This document shows positions 1-10,921 of a stretch of DNA of 64,000 nucleotides, piece after piece. Origin of the DNA: Rotaria sp. Silwood1 (taxonomy: Eukaryota > Rotifera > Eurotatoria > Philodinida > Philodinidae); NCBI GenBank assembly GCA_905250075.1, contig CAJNOP010000842.1:21089-85088 (forward strand), in the 5' to 3' direction. Made by a program: the position numbers and the translations under genes. The notes below the pieces were generated by a model. The model was not told the DNA's origin. It made no database searches and saw only the letters and a list, made by a program, of their open reading frames with translations. Each line of letters begins with the position of its first letter. The stretch's first letter is position 1.

Positions 1-1670
1 ATGATTTCTGTTCCACAATATCCATTATATAGTGCTAAAGGTTATCTATACAGGATGTCTGAAGAGCTTAGTGCATTTTTTGACACCATCCTCTTGTCCT
101 TAATGCTTCGTTTTAATGAAATAAATAAAAACGAATAAATACACATCCCATAAACAATAAACAAAAATATAACCTTCTGAAAAGTTTGTAGTTTCTTAAA
201 TTTATTGTATTTTAAGAAACAACATGAAAAAGAAAAGAGTTCAGTATCAATGAGATTCAAAAATATGCCAACGGGCATATAAGTGTTTCACAAAATAATA
301 TACTAGCTATTATTGGCGGCACCACATAAGAATTGAGCCCCACTCAGAAAATTTTTTACAGTTACTGGTAACGGCGATCTCACTGGAATTTTGATGGGAG
401 TAGAGCTACTCGCTCTTGTTCCCTCTTTTACCTAAACATCTTTTATGGACGACTTCGTACTTTATCGGAATACGGAGCTCATCCCATTGAATGTTATCTT
501 GATGAAGATAATAATTGGTCATTAAGTATGGATGAACTTGAACGTTCATTAAATGAATCGAAAGATCGTTGTGAATCACGGGGTATCGTCGTTATTAATC
601 CTGGAAACCCTACAGGCAAGCTATCAACATTACTTTATTTGATTTCAGTGTTACTTTTTTAAATTTAGGTCAAGTCCTTTCACAAGAAAATATTGAAAAT
701 GCGATTCGTTTTGGTAAGAAAATGAAAAATCTATTTTTTTTTCTTATAAATGAATAATTATGTACTGTCTTTATTTAATTTTAGCTAATAAACATCGATT
801 ATTTATATTGGCTGATGAAGTTTATCAAGAAAATGTTTATTTACCAGATTCAAAATTCGTTTCATTTAAAAAGGTGCTTATGAGTCTTAGTGCACCCTAT
901 AATCAATTGGAATTGGGTACTGAATGTCTTTTCTTCCTCATCTTTTAATTTTTCTATTTCTCAAATTTCTTTTTTTATTTCAGCTTCATTTCATTCAGCA
1001 TCAAAAGGTTGGTACGGAGAGTAAGTATTGATTTGATAAAAACTAATTTAAAAAAAAACAATCGTTTTCAGATGTGGTTCTCGTTGTGGTTATTATAAAT
1101 TAATTAATATTGATAAAGATGTAAAAGTACAATTAAATATATTACAATCAGCACGTCCATGTGTCACATCTTGGGGTCAAGCTTGTTATGGAAGCAATTG
1201 TGAATTCTCCTAAAGACGGAGAACAGTCCTATGAACTTTATCATCACGAACGTTCAGCAATTGTTAATCAACTAAAAGAAAAAGCCGATCTTATCCGTCA
1301 ATTGTTTAACTCAATGGATGGTGTTCAATGCAATATTATTATGAGATTAGTTCAATAAAACAAGACTCTTTTCTCAAAAAAAAAAAAACAGCAGACCTAT
1401 TATTTTAGTGCAATTTATGCATTTCCACGTATTGAAATTCCAAAAAAAGCAATTGAATATGCTAAATCAAAAAATATGACTCCAGATGAATTTTATTGTT
1501 TTCAATTACTTGATAAAACTGGAATATGTGTGCTATCTGGTAGTGACTTTAAACAACGGCCAGGAACATATAATTTACGTACAACATTTCTACCACCTAT
1601 TGATCAAATGAAAGAAATGGTTGAAAGATTTCGTACATTTCATATGTCATTTTTACATCAGTGGAAATGA
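1..1670 (+). pseudogene. Alanine aminotransferase (ALT/GPT-type) pseudogene, 5' truncated by window edge
   Basis: The conceptual product is the C-terminal two thirds of a PLP-dependent alanine aminotransferase (alanine + 2-oxoglutarate to pyruvate + glutamate). Visible family blocks in order are VPQYPLYSA (1-36), SEYGAHPIECYLDED (from 459), VVINPGNPTG, LADEVYQENVY, SASKGWYGECG with the Schiff-base Lys, TGICVLSGSDF and the C-terminal TTFLPP, ending at a TGA at 1668-1670. Exons are joined by short introns at 616-668, 714-784, 917-983 and 1021-1071; the first begins with GC rather than GT. Three lesions suggest a dead copy. About 422 bp (37-458) interrupts the coding block between SA and TLSEYG with no splice sites. 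One extra base near 1181-1190 shifts frame between GQA and MEAIV. The donor expected after CNIIM near 1340 is missing before the acceptor near 1408. Identity as ALT is secure; whether it is fully dead or one damaged allele is inferred. Confidence 0.85.
37..458. other. Insertion interrupting the aminotransferase coding sequence
   Basis: The reading frame of the aminotransferase stops making sense at 37 and resumes exactly in frame at 459 (ACT TTA TCG). The intervening 422 bp has no GT...AG pair that would restore the protein and no recognisable coding content. I could not find convincing terminal repeats or a target duplication, so the kind of insert is unknown. It is called from interruption of a conserved block only. 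Confidence 0.6.
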
Positions 1671-3214
1671 TTTTCTTTTGCTTTTTCTGTTTTTGTTACT
1701 AATTACTTGTTTTTCCAAAAGAACCAACTGATAATCATTTTTTCCTCTAATAAAAAAAAAATCTAATTGTTTACCGTTTAAAAAGACGCACACACACATC
1801 CTTCGTATAAAAAAATAGATTTTAGATTTTTTCGAAGTCGGAGTCCAGTTTCCGAATCAAAAATTTTGATTTAATTGATTTTTAAATTATATATTTTTTC
1901 GTCGTATTCTTTTTCTATCTATTATAAATTTTATGATGTTTCGTCAAACGAGGTTGACTTCATTAGATTGTACAATGTTGCACATCTATATAAAATTTAT
2001 GCATTTAGCATTATTTTCTTTATTCTTTTGTTCGTTCCACTAACAATAAATAGTAAAAGGAAATCAAAAGAGAAAATAACGTTATATGCAAAAAATTTTA
2101 TATAGATGTACACTATTATATGGTCTAATGAAGCTAACTTCGTTTACTGAAACGTTATAAAATTTAAGGTAAGAAACAATTGGAAGATAAAATAAGCAAT
2201 TCAAAAAAAAGCAATTTAATATGAACTTCCTTAGTGTTTATTAAATACTGATTTGAAACAAATTAAACAGATTCATAGTTTGACGATCTAAAGGCTTACA
2301 GTACAATTTCCAAGGGATAAAAATATGAAACATGATGACGGCGCCATTGTAGTAAATGAAAATACTGACAATATTGAATACAATTTGACAGAGGGGTGAG
2401 CTGATCAGATTTAGATTTATCGACTGAGGTCTGTAGAGTAGACTGTTGGAAGCGGAGCACACACACTTTTTACTAAAAAGTTCAACACTGATTAATAATC
2501 GTGTTTCTCATAGCAGAAATCAAAATGAAGAGACACTACATTGTGTCTTAATAATCGACACTAGTCACAATCGAAAGTAATTAGGAATCTGTCTTCACTA
2601 TCAAAAACTATAGTTATATTAGGATATACTCGAGTTTCTTGTTCGAATGGAAAGTCTACATTTGATGCAAGTTTTGATCTACAACTTATATACAATACTT
2701 GTTCTATCAAGCAATTGATAGCACTTTTTTCTAAAGAGCATCCCAATGAAGCTAATTCCTATTCAATTCAAAATAGTTGCAAACTTGGTACACAATCAGC
2801 AAAAAAATGGCAATGAACAAGTTATTCTTCTTGATACATAAATGATGAATATCTCGCTTGATAAGCATTCACCTTTCCTTTCTTTGTTACTCAATACATG
2901 AAGGGCAATTTTTGGAACGTTTTATGCAAAAAACCTGTAAAACAAAACATCAAAAACATAAAAATTTCCATACTCGTACTGTTGGAGTTTGCTGTTAAGA
3001 TTGCGTCTTGACAAAGAATAATCTATGAATCAGAATTGGACTTGCTAATCTTGATTTCTATCCTTTTATCGTACAATTAACTCGAGTCCAATGTTGTACA
3101 ATCTCGAAAATCTTTCTACGCAAACATGTTCTTTTTGAGATGATTGCTACCTAGTTGCTGGAGACTTAGCCGAGAAGACTTGTTTGTTGTCTGACACAAT
3201 GAAAGATAAAGAAA
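1671..3214. other. Intergenic, no gene recognised
   Basis: AT-rich sequence with poly-A/T runs and a short CA run near 1790. Short open frames here lack conserved motifs or plausible splice structure. I see nothing further. Confidence 0.5.
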
Positions 3215-3336
3215 GTCTCACGAGTTGCAATCTTTTTCTATTTTGTCAATGACATCCCTGATAGTTTTATTAACTTCGAGAAGGACGATGCAACTGTGCA
3301 ATATATCTATGAAAATATAATTTCGTTTCGATTCTA
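3215..3336 (+). mobile_element. Decayed LINE-like reverse transcriptase fragment
   Basis: A short open stretch reads ...FFYFVNDIPDSFINF followed by EKDDATVQ before a stop. It resembles the non-LTR retrotransposon RT core, in which a hydrophobic LLFxxYINDLPD block precedes the catalytic (F)ADD motif. Here the second motif is degraded (EKDD in place of FADD) and the preceding PQG block is not recognisable. Flanking sequence to about 4100 may belong to the same relic but is not translatable. This rests on about 35 residues, so confidence is limited. Confidence 0.35.
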
Positions 3337-4530
3337 ATGCTACCTTTGTTCGTTCGACCTCAATCACTCTCCAAGACGTGCAAACACATCGTGTTAAGAT
3401 TATTTATATGTAGAATGAGAGCGATCGTATGGAGCATGTCATTGATCTTCAGCAGACACAAATCAAACAGGCACATTGTTTTATCCATAGCAATTCTTAG
3501 AATCACCCTGTCAACATATTTTATATTAATCGTTTCGCTTAAACAGTTGCAAACAATGTTGTGAAGACCATATGAACGAATTGTATGAAGTCCATGACAA
3601 GTTTCAGTCACTTCGAATTGAGATTGGAACTCTAGCATGAAATCGAGTTTATCGCTAGCTAACAAGCACAATACACAAAGAAAATTCGAAAGAGTAATAA
3701 TATAGTCTTGTCTTGAGAGAGAAGCATAGAAACTCAGTCAAGCGAAGCTTATCGACAATGTTAGATGATCGTGTATTCAGAAGATCTTCGGTCAACAATA
3801 TCTTGAAAATGTCTTAATCAAATGATCGATGATTTCTTATCTGGCAGACACATTTGATCATGAACAAGCGAACGACAATAGGTATTCTGACGCAAATTGA
3901 AGATATAATCATTGAATAAGTCGAACGACCTGGTTTGATGAAACCCAAGTTGATAGATCTCAATACTGAAGAAGATGATTTTTAAACGATAAAAAAAATC
4001 CATTTGATAATCATCAACAATCGTGGGGGAAAAGAAAGCCTCGCTTGAACATAAAGCCAAAGAGGCACAATAGTATTTACGCATTGTATATGACTTTCTT
4101 TGATTGGTTGGACAAAATTAATGAGAGAGATTTCTCAAGTCAAAATGTGTCTTATTTTCTACAATTTTCTTAGATATTAAAGATCGTTTTTTTCCATCTA
4201 ACTATTTGAAGGTTTCGAACATTGAATTCACTCATTGTCTGTTTCTTAACTTTCCACTCTGCTTTGCATAAGTCAAGATAGTTTGTGTTTGTTCAAAACG
4301 AATTTAAGCTTCCGATGTACATTTGATATGACTCTTCAATATGGTGTTCACGATCATCGTTCTCAGCATCAGAGCTCATCACAACACTGAAATTACACGT
4401 TCGATACCCAGTGACCTCTATTATCACATTGGACATTGACATGATTAACATCCAATTGAAGACTCTTCGAAGACAAATAAGCAGGCAATCAATACTTGCA
4501 ACAAGATTGTCGTTTACTTGTTGCTGGCAT

Positions 4531-4556
4531 TGAGGTATGTTCAGATTTCTGAAAAG
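4531..4556 (+). repeat. Solo terminal end of the MITE family seen at 12849-13111
   Basis: The 20-base block starting at 4531 (TGAGGTATGTTCAGATTTCT) matches, apart from its last base, the reverse complement of the right end of the element at 12849-13111. Similarity fades after about 30 bp, so this is a truncated or independently decayed copy of that end. Confidence 0.5.
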
Positions 4557-5150
4557 TAAATTTAAACTATAGCATACGCCATCGTATAAAAGAACGAAAA
4601 AAAATCCATTTTAATGGTAATTTTGAGGATTTTCATCAAAAACAAACCTTCATGCATTTTATTACTCAAAAAAAAAATCGAAATCATCCGATCACTTTCA
4701 TTACTTTCGCACAATTTTCGTACCACGAATTTCATTATGAAGAGAAAGTCAAAATGACATTATTTTTATTATTTTCGCATCATTCGCATTTCATGACCTT
4801 GGTTATTAGTAAAACATCAAAATCATTACAAAAGTTTCATGATGTTTGCATCATTGTCATATTGTGGACTCTACTGTTCCTAAGAAATCTAAATCGTAAC
4901 ATAAATTTCGTTACTTTTTCATATTTTCATGTTGGATTACTATCATTGAACTTCTTTATTTGAGTAACTAGTTTTTTAATAAAGTCTCAGATGACTGAAT
5001 CCCTTATTCGTCTTTCAATGGACATAAGTTTTAATGAATGATGTTAATGTAAAATACATGATGAAGCAACATAGAATATCTTGGATGAGAATTCCAGTAT
5101 TTTCTGAAAGGATTCGCTCAGGTGAGGAACCTGAAGACGACAGCGACAAA
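4557..5150. other. Intergenic, low complexity, no gene recognised
   Basis: Rich in repeated TTCATTAC/TTTCGCA-like words between about 4650 and 4940, giving a spurious low-complexity open frame. No recognisable domain. Confidence 0.45.
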
Positions 5151-5625
5151 ACAAGGTTGAACTCGATGAGCTCTATCTGATATACATCCGGTTTTTTCGA
5201 ATAGGGTCCACCATCATAAAGTAAAACTGAAAAAAACTACTAAAAATATCAGAAAGGCGAAAAGCCAGAAAAACCAGTCGCGCTACACTCAAAAGGAGGA
5301 CCAAGACACGAATTAACCAGATAAGGTAAAATTCGACGAGCTCTATCGAAGATATTCCTTTGGACTTTGACTTAGTGCTCCCTTTCCTGCGAAAATAATC
5401 ATAAAAGTCTGACAACTCAGGATTTTTGCTAAAACTGAACTCGGTTCGCTCATGAAGAGGACCAATCCACAATGTTCTTGAACCAAGATAGAACTCCACG
5501 AGCTCTATCAAATGCTCACCTTGAAAATCCCGCTCTGCATTACTGTCACATGAAAAACTAGTAATACAGCCCGAAATTCTAAGATAGATTTCAACGTACT
5601 CTAACAAATACGTATCGTACAAGCT
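5100..5625 (-). repeat. Degenerate tandem repeat (about 160-170 bp) with a quasi-palindromic core
   Basis: Three clear copies of a core close to TAGAACTCGACGAGCTCTA lie at 5157-5177, 5328-5347 and 5489-5509, each preceded by a related CTCA...GAGGACC block, so the period is roughly 157-171 bp. A fourth weaker copy lies near 5590-5612. On the minus strand the core reads ELVEFYL, which creates an open frame (5173-5622) with a repeated peptide. I think this is a by-product of repeated DNA rather than a gene. The core is nearly its own reverse complement. Related cores appear at 8061-8081 (inverted), 55463-55481 (inverted) and weakly at 56182-56204, so it belongs to a dispersed family. Confidence 0.6.
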
Positions 5626-5988
5626 GATCCCGTATAGCTTTCATCTAGAAAATGGGCGATACGTGGCAGATTTCTAGAGGGTTTCGCTTAAACACGTCGG
5701 TATCTGCGAAGATGCAGAATTCTCGCCAATGAGAATTCAGAATTTTAAAATCCGATCGGTAAACAGTGGATTAGTTCACTATGATAAATTCTCATTAGTG
5801 AGTAAGCTACTAAGCACCACACTAACCTATCAATCCGTCAAACAACAGAATTCTGCTAAGAATTCAAAAAATACACCAGAGTTTTGACAGAATTCTCTTC
5901 CTAATAGCAGAAGATAAACAAGATCAGCAGAGGTCAATACACACTCCTGGCTACTCTCCAATGCTAGTGAAGAATATAAAAATAACAG

Positions 5989-6281
5989 CAGAATTTATAC
6001 AGAATTCTGTTACAACTAACAGAATACGAACTTTCGATCGATATACTAAAATCGTATATCTCCAACAGGAAAAAAAATATCAACAGAATTTAAATAGAAT
6101 TCAGTTACGAGTAACAGAAGACAAACTTTGAGCATGCATACTAGAAGTGTATATCTCTCAGAGTAAAGCAAAATCCTAATGATGAATTGAAAAAAAATGA
6201 GCAGAACTTAAACAGAATTCTATTAGGAGTAAGGGAAGATAAGCTTCGAATATGTATACTGCAGGTGTATATGACCAACAG
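5989..6281 (+). repeat. Three-copy degenerate direct repeat with AGAATTCT cores
   Basis: Copies start at 5989, 6084 and 6202 (spacings 95 and 118 bp). Each runs CAGAA(T/C)TTA-A-AGAATTC, then a TTA-rich AGTAAC-like block, then ACTTTCGA/ACTTTGAG, then a TATACT...GTATAT inverted word. The surrounding 5700-6620 interval is unusually dense in GAATTC. No coding capacity is seen. Confidence 0.6.
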
Positions 6282-6360
6282 AAAAGAAAAATTCTATTGA
6301 AGAATTCTAACACACCAGAGCAGAATTTTAAAATCTAATGAATATCAACACATATATACG

Positions 6361-6473
6361 TTATCTTTGATAACATAGAATACTAAGCAGAACTTAAACA
6401 GACCAGAATGGAATAGATTGTCTTTGATAATACAGAATTCTAGGCAGAATATAAATAGACCAGAAAAGAATTG
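6361..6473 (+). repeat. Two-copy short tandem repeat (about 58 bp)
   Basis: The block ATCTTTGATAACATAGAATA followed by GCAGAACTTAAACAGACCAG (from about 6361) recurs from about 6420 with substitutions (TCTTTGATAATACAGAATTC, then GCAGAATATAAATAGACCAG). It adjoins the AGAATTCT-rich repeat and may be part of the same degenerate array. Confidence 0.5.
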
Positions 6474-7009
6474 TACTATCCGTTGATCGCTAGCTCGTGT
6501 AAAGTTTGTCTTGTGAAACATAGAATTCTATTGAGAAATAAGAAAATAAAAACAAAATTCTAGTATGGGATAGTCAATTCGTTTTAAAAAAATACATAAG
6601 TCCACGGAATTCTGAATTTTTCTTGGTAGGCATTCTGCAACTACTGCGCTATCTGGCTCACGACCAATGGCAACAATAGCAAGGAAGTTTACGCTAATTG
6701 CTCTAATAGGTCTTTTGTTTTTGAATATTTTGAAAGTGTAGAAATACGCTATCATGATTTATGGTTATGGTTTTTTTATAACTCTGTCACACATTGCATA
6801 TAGCACTGTATATTACTCCATTACACCTATCGATGAAAAAAAGTCTATTATTAGGGTGATTTGTTGTGATAAAATTGATGCTTGTACTTTTTTCGTTCCT
6901 TGACGTATGTATGAATGCAAAGAGCAATATTGTTTCTTCCAATGCAGTTCAGGTGACTGAACGATTCTTTGTCTTCGTCATCCTGTATTGAGCAATACAT
7001 CAGTGTTCT

Positions 7010-7445
7010 CTCCTCCCAATCAGATACTCTAATGAAATTTTTTTCCTTTATTGTAAATATACAGGAGGGGGGGTTGGCTTTATTTTCTTTCGCTTGTGAT
7101 TGTCTAACGAGCGGTAATTTTTTTTTCTTTTCTTACTGCTCGTATAGCAAATTGTAAATTATTTTTCTTTCTCTCTCCCCCCCCCCCCCCCCCCCCAACA
7201 GAGTCTCCAATTAATTTTTATCCCTTAGTATAGATATACACGGGGGATGGCTTTGTTTTCTGTCCCTCGTGCTCATCTAACGAGCAATCTTTTTTTTTGC
7301 TGCTCGTAAAACGAGCGATAGATTGTTTTTTTTTCCTCTCAATCAGAGCCTCAAATGAAATTTTTCCTTTGCTGTTTATATACATGAAAGATAGGCCTCC
7401 TTTTTTTTTCGTTCTCCTCGTATAACGAGCAATACGTTGCTTTGC
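7010..7445 (+). repeat. Degenerate tandem repeat with CGAGC hairpins and a C20 tract
   Basis: Roughly three related units run from 7010, 7170 and 7335. Each begins with a CTC(C)CAATCAGA-like block and AATGAAATTTTTCCTTT, then a TATATACA word, a GGC-TTT block, and a T-rich segment flanked by GCTCGT/ACGAGC words that can pair. The middle unit contains an uninterrupted run of 20 C at 7177-7196. No gene is apparent. Confidence 0.55.
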
Positions 7446-7522
7446 CGTCTCTGAATAAAACTATTCAACCATTTCATACTTGTTGATGTGCACATCACTG
7501 CGACAATTTATTTATACCCTCT

Positions 7523-7726
7523 ATGCACACGAGTTTCGAAAATATCTTTTCTCGATTCACTCCATGCACCACTACATATCATCGCTTGCAATTCATAGAA
7601 CCAGAAATATATGCTGCTCTCAAAGATGAATGCGGTCCATCCGTTGTTGGGCATCTTTCCTGTCTACCAGAATACGAAAACATCAATAAATCTCTCCGAA
7701 AAGCGAAATCAAAGCAGGATGACTAG
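7523..7726 (+). pseudogene. Possible MULE/FLYWCH-type transposase-related relic
   Basis: The open frame contains FIEPEIYAALKDECGPSVVG followed by HLSCLPEYENINKSLRKAKS, ending at TAG. The spacing of an ALK block, a P-x-Y block and a basic SLRKAKSK block recalls the linker between the FLYWCH zinc finger and the transposase-like part of MULE/FLYWCH proteins. There is no zinc-finger cysteine set or catalytic region here, and neighbouring frames do not extend it. This could instead be a fragment of an unknown gene. Confidence 0.3.
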
Positions 7727-8060
7727 CAGTTCTCTGACTATAAAGTACAGAATTTGGAGACTCAAGTTCTTCACCTTGTCGAAGAGTGCTCGCGCCAAAT
7801 GTGCGACAGCTTCAATTAGAAAAACGATAAAATTAGGAATAAACATTCATTTCACAGATATCTCTTACCGAATCGAGATAATAACATTTATCGATCGCAA
7901 CCAGCTCGTCAAAGCCTATATAGAGAAACGATCCATGTTGTAGACTACAGTTTCGGTGTGAATTATGGTAAATTATAGCAAAAAAGCTGGAAATCTGGGC
8001 GGTATTACTCATTTTTTAGTTGAAGACCATACGGAATGCGATTTCGAAGTTATGAATTTG

Positions 8061-8081
8061 ATAGAGCTCGTCTAGTTCTAT
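8061..8081 (-). repeat. Dispersed quasi-palindromic core (inverted copy)
   Basis: ATAGAGCTCGTCTAGTTCTA is the reverse complement of the 5100-5625 repeat core with one or two changes. It stands alone in otherwise featureless intergenic DNA. Confidence 0.5.
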
Positions 8082-9290
8082 CGTCTCTGGTAATCGACTA
8101 ATTTTAGGGAATCGCTGGATAACTTCAGTAAATAAAAAAATTACTTCATAACCATTCAAAACAGGTATCTATGTGTTTCAAAGTTAAGAATTTTCTGAAT
8201 TTACCGATATGTTAAAGGGACAGGTCTTCTTCGTGTGAAAATATCTTGATATCCATGTGTAATACCCTACTAGTTTCGCAGCCATTACTGAAAATTACTT
8301 AACGATCGGTGTGAATTTCTTTGTCATGTCGGATTGCTTTCAGGAATTTTCTTGTTGTAGACTAGTGATTATCGTCATTATCTAGAAATTGTTTAGTAGT
8401 GTCTTATGAGTTACAGATGTCACTTGGAAAAACTTTGTTGTAGTTTTTTCTGAAGTTTGATCGTTCAGGAAAGAAGTTCACCTTTTTGGAAATTTGAGAA
8501 CTGTTACGATGAATTGACATAAAACCACAGAATATGCTAGAAATATGCATTTGGGTGTGTTTCTTGCATGCACTCTTCTGTAAGAGAAAGTTAGATGTTT
8601 TACTTTACTACTCTGGACAGAGTAAACTTAGATACTCTAGTTTTGTTTTATTTTTTCAAAGTAACATAAAGATAGATAGTCATCCCTTTGCATGACAATT
8701 AATACTCTGGTACATTTCATAATCAGAGTTTTCTTGAGAATACGGAACACATCTGCACATAAGACATTCATCTGTTTAATATACACACGAAACGAATAAG
8801 ATGACCACGATGAAAACACTGACGACACGTATTTCGATGATAGAAATTATGCGAATAGGATTCTTTCGATGCTATGAGAACCATAGATTTTTTTAATATT
8901 GATGTGATCTTTTGAATATATTATTCTTTTTTTTTTTTAATGATCCTATATATTAGGCTTAGCTAGCATTTCCTTCATGCAATAGGAACCTTTGTCGAAA
9001 TGAAGTCTACAACTACTTAAAACAATTTGTATACCTTAAATATTCAAGCATGTTTTCTGATAAATACCTTTCTTTGAATTAGGTAGACGAATGCTGGAAA
9101 ATAATTTTGTATTGAAATTAGGCATTATGGGTGCATATTATTTGCCTTCGCTTTTTCGTTAGTCACAGCGAAGGTAAATAACAGCAACTCACTGTTGCCA
9201 TATGAATGCATACATCTTCGATCGATACAAATTTATTTTGATACTTGCCACTGTGTGTTGCATCAGTACAACTATTTAAATGTCTATTTC
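8082..9290. other. Intergenic, no gene recognised
   Basis: No open frame with recognisable content and no clear repeat structure. AT-rich with short homopolymers. Confidence 0.45.
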
Positions 9291-9299
9291 ACTTTTAGA

Positions 9300-9307
9300 T
9301 TATATAA
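9300..9307 (+). promoter_or_regulatory. Candidate TATA box of the alpha/beta-hydrolase gene
   Basis: TTATATAAA lies about 36-43 bp before the proposed ATG at 9343. If used, the 5' leader would be very short. Position and sequence fit a core promoter, but AT-rich DNA makes chance matches common. Confidence 0.3.
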
Positions 9308-9342
9308 ATAATCAAGCGTCGTATTCTTTTTCATCGATCAGT

Positions 9343-10921
9343 ATGAATGATAGTTATGCCGTCATCGGCTTTCTTGGCCTCTGCTTTCTTTCTCTTTTCT
9401 ACACTACATCGTAAGTTGTGAAAGATTTATAATCATTTTCAATAACTCTTTTTGCACTGAATATTAATTACTGACCAATTATTAACTTGTTTCAAAATCA
9501 AAAAAGTGATTCTGCTGAAAAAATATCGGTTAAAATGACTTTCTAAAGATCTTCGCACAAGTTTTGATTCAGACTATAGTGATCGAAATAGCGAGCATTA
9601 CTATATCAATATGATTTGTGAGGATTGAAGAAAATGCCCAACAGGTAGATATGCCCAAAAAAGTGATTCTTTCATACATTTTTCATGAATTTTGTTGAAG
9701 GTTAACTAAAAACTCATCATATAAAAAATGCAAATTCAATTGTTGTTGCTGTTGTTGTTTTTCTTTTATTCTAGGTTTCATCTAGCTGCTCTTACTGTAC
9801 TCTTGCTTGTTTCTTTGCTAATTGTCTTCAAAGCTCCTACAACAGCCTCATGGCTTCTGGCCGTGGTTGTCAGTGAATATTCCATTTTCTTTGTGGGAAT
9901 TACAAGTCTATTACTCTTGACCAATTTCTACACAGTTAAATATACATTACTGGCGACTGCAGCTGGCCTAGTTGCCCTACACTTGTTCATATCTCCAATT
10001 ATTAGAGCCTATATTATTGCTCAAAATTTGGTAGCTGCTTTGGAAAAAGCTTTTCGACCAACTAATAATGTCAAAATCGCCTCGGATAAAAAAATTTCTA
10101 ATGAACCGTTTAGTGTGCGTAAACTCTTTCAAACCGTACCGAAAGTTTCTTTTCGTACGTTAACATATGTAACCTATGACGATGCAACTTTGACACTGGA
10201 TTTTTATACATCAACTGTGAGTGGCAAACGACCTTGTGTACTAGTAATACATGGTGGTGCTTGGAGTGCAGGTGACAGTAAACAATTGCCAGAGCTCAAT
10301 AGTCATCTGGCACGAGCTGGTTATCACTGTGCAGCTATTAGCTATCGTTTAGCTCCACGATGGCAATGTCCTGCTCCTATAGAAGATGTAGCTGCTGCCT
10401 TAAACTACTTGTGTAAACATGCTGATGACTTGAATATTGATACAAATAATTTTGTATTACTCGGTCGTTCGGCTGGTGGACAAATAGCATTACTGGCAGC
10501 TTACACCCTTCAACAATCGGGTATCAAAGGTGCAATTGATTTTTATGGACCTGCGGATATGATTTATGGATATATGGTACCGACTAATCCATATGTGATA
10601 AACTCAGGACAAGCATTGGCTAGATATATCGGTGGTGATTATTATCAAATACCCGACAAGTATGCAGCCAGTTCACCAATCGAGTTTGTTAATCGACAGA
10701 CTGTACCAACTCTTATCTTTCATGGTCTTACTGACGCGCTCGTATTCTGTGAACATAGTCGTCGTCTCAGTGCGAAACTAGATCAATACGATGTGCCACA
10801 TTATTTGCTTGAATTACCTTGGGGAACACACGGCTTTGATTACCATTTAAATGGCCCTGGTGGACAATTGTCAACATTTGCAATCGAATACTTCTTACGC
10901 GTAGTTACTGGTGGACAATAG
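9343..10921 (+). CDS. Membrane-anchored alpha/beta-hydrolase (esterase, HGG/GxSxG type)
   Basis: Two exons (9343-9410 and 9775-10921) joined by a 364-bp GT-AG intron give about 404 residues. The first 110 or so residues hold three or four hydrophobic segments, so the protein is membrane-bound. The remainder is an alpha/beta-hydrolase of the BD-FAE/hormone-sensitive-lipase-like group. It has an oxyanion-hole HGGAW near residue 182, the nucleophile in GRSAGG (Ser about 255), Asp in HGLTDALV (about 343) and His in GTHGFD (about 375), so all catalytic residues are present. Such enzymes cleave ester or amide bonds of small substrates; the closest functional analogues I know with this layout are isoprenylcysteine methylesterase-like proteins, but the substrate is unknown. 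The upstream start is chosen because exon 1 joins in phase and extends the first membrane segment; an ATG at 9728 inside the intron is the alternative. Confidence 0.85.

Noticed and set aside
3360..3671. Overlapping open frames on both strands, about 100 residues
   Set aside because: No conserved motif, and both strands are open by composition. They lie beside a transposon relic.
4652..4963. 103-residue plus-strand frame
   Set aside because: Low-complexity Phe/His/Thr-rich translation of TTCATTAC-like words.
5173..5622. 149-residue minus-strand frame with repeated ELVEFYL
   Set aside because: The repeated peptide follows a DNA tandem repeat whose core is nearly palindromic and occurs elsewhere in both directions. 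There is no domain and no splice context, so it is a repeat by-product.
7611..7943. 110-residue plus-strand frame
   Set aside because: Overlaps the MULE/FLYWCH-like relic in another frame and shows no motif of its own.
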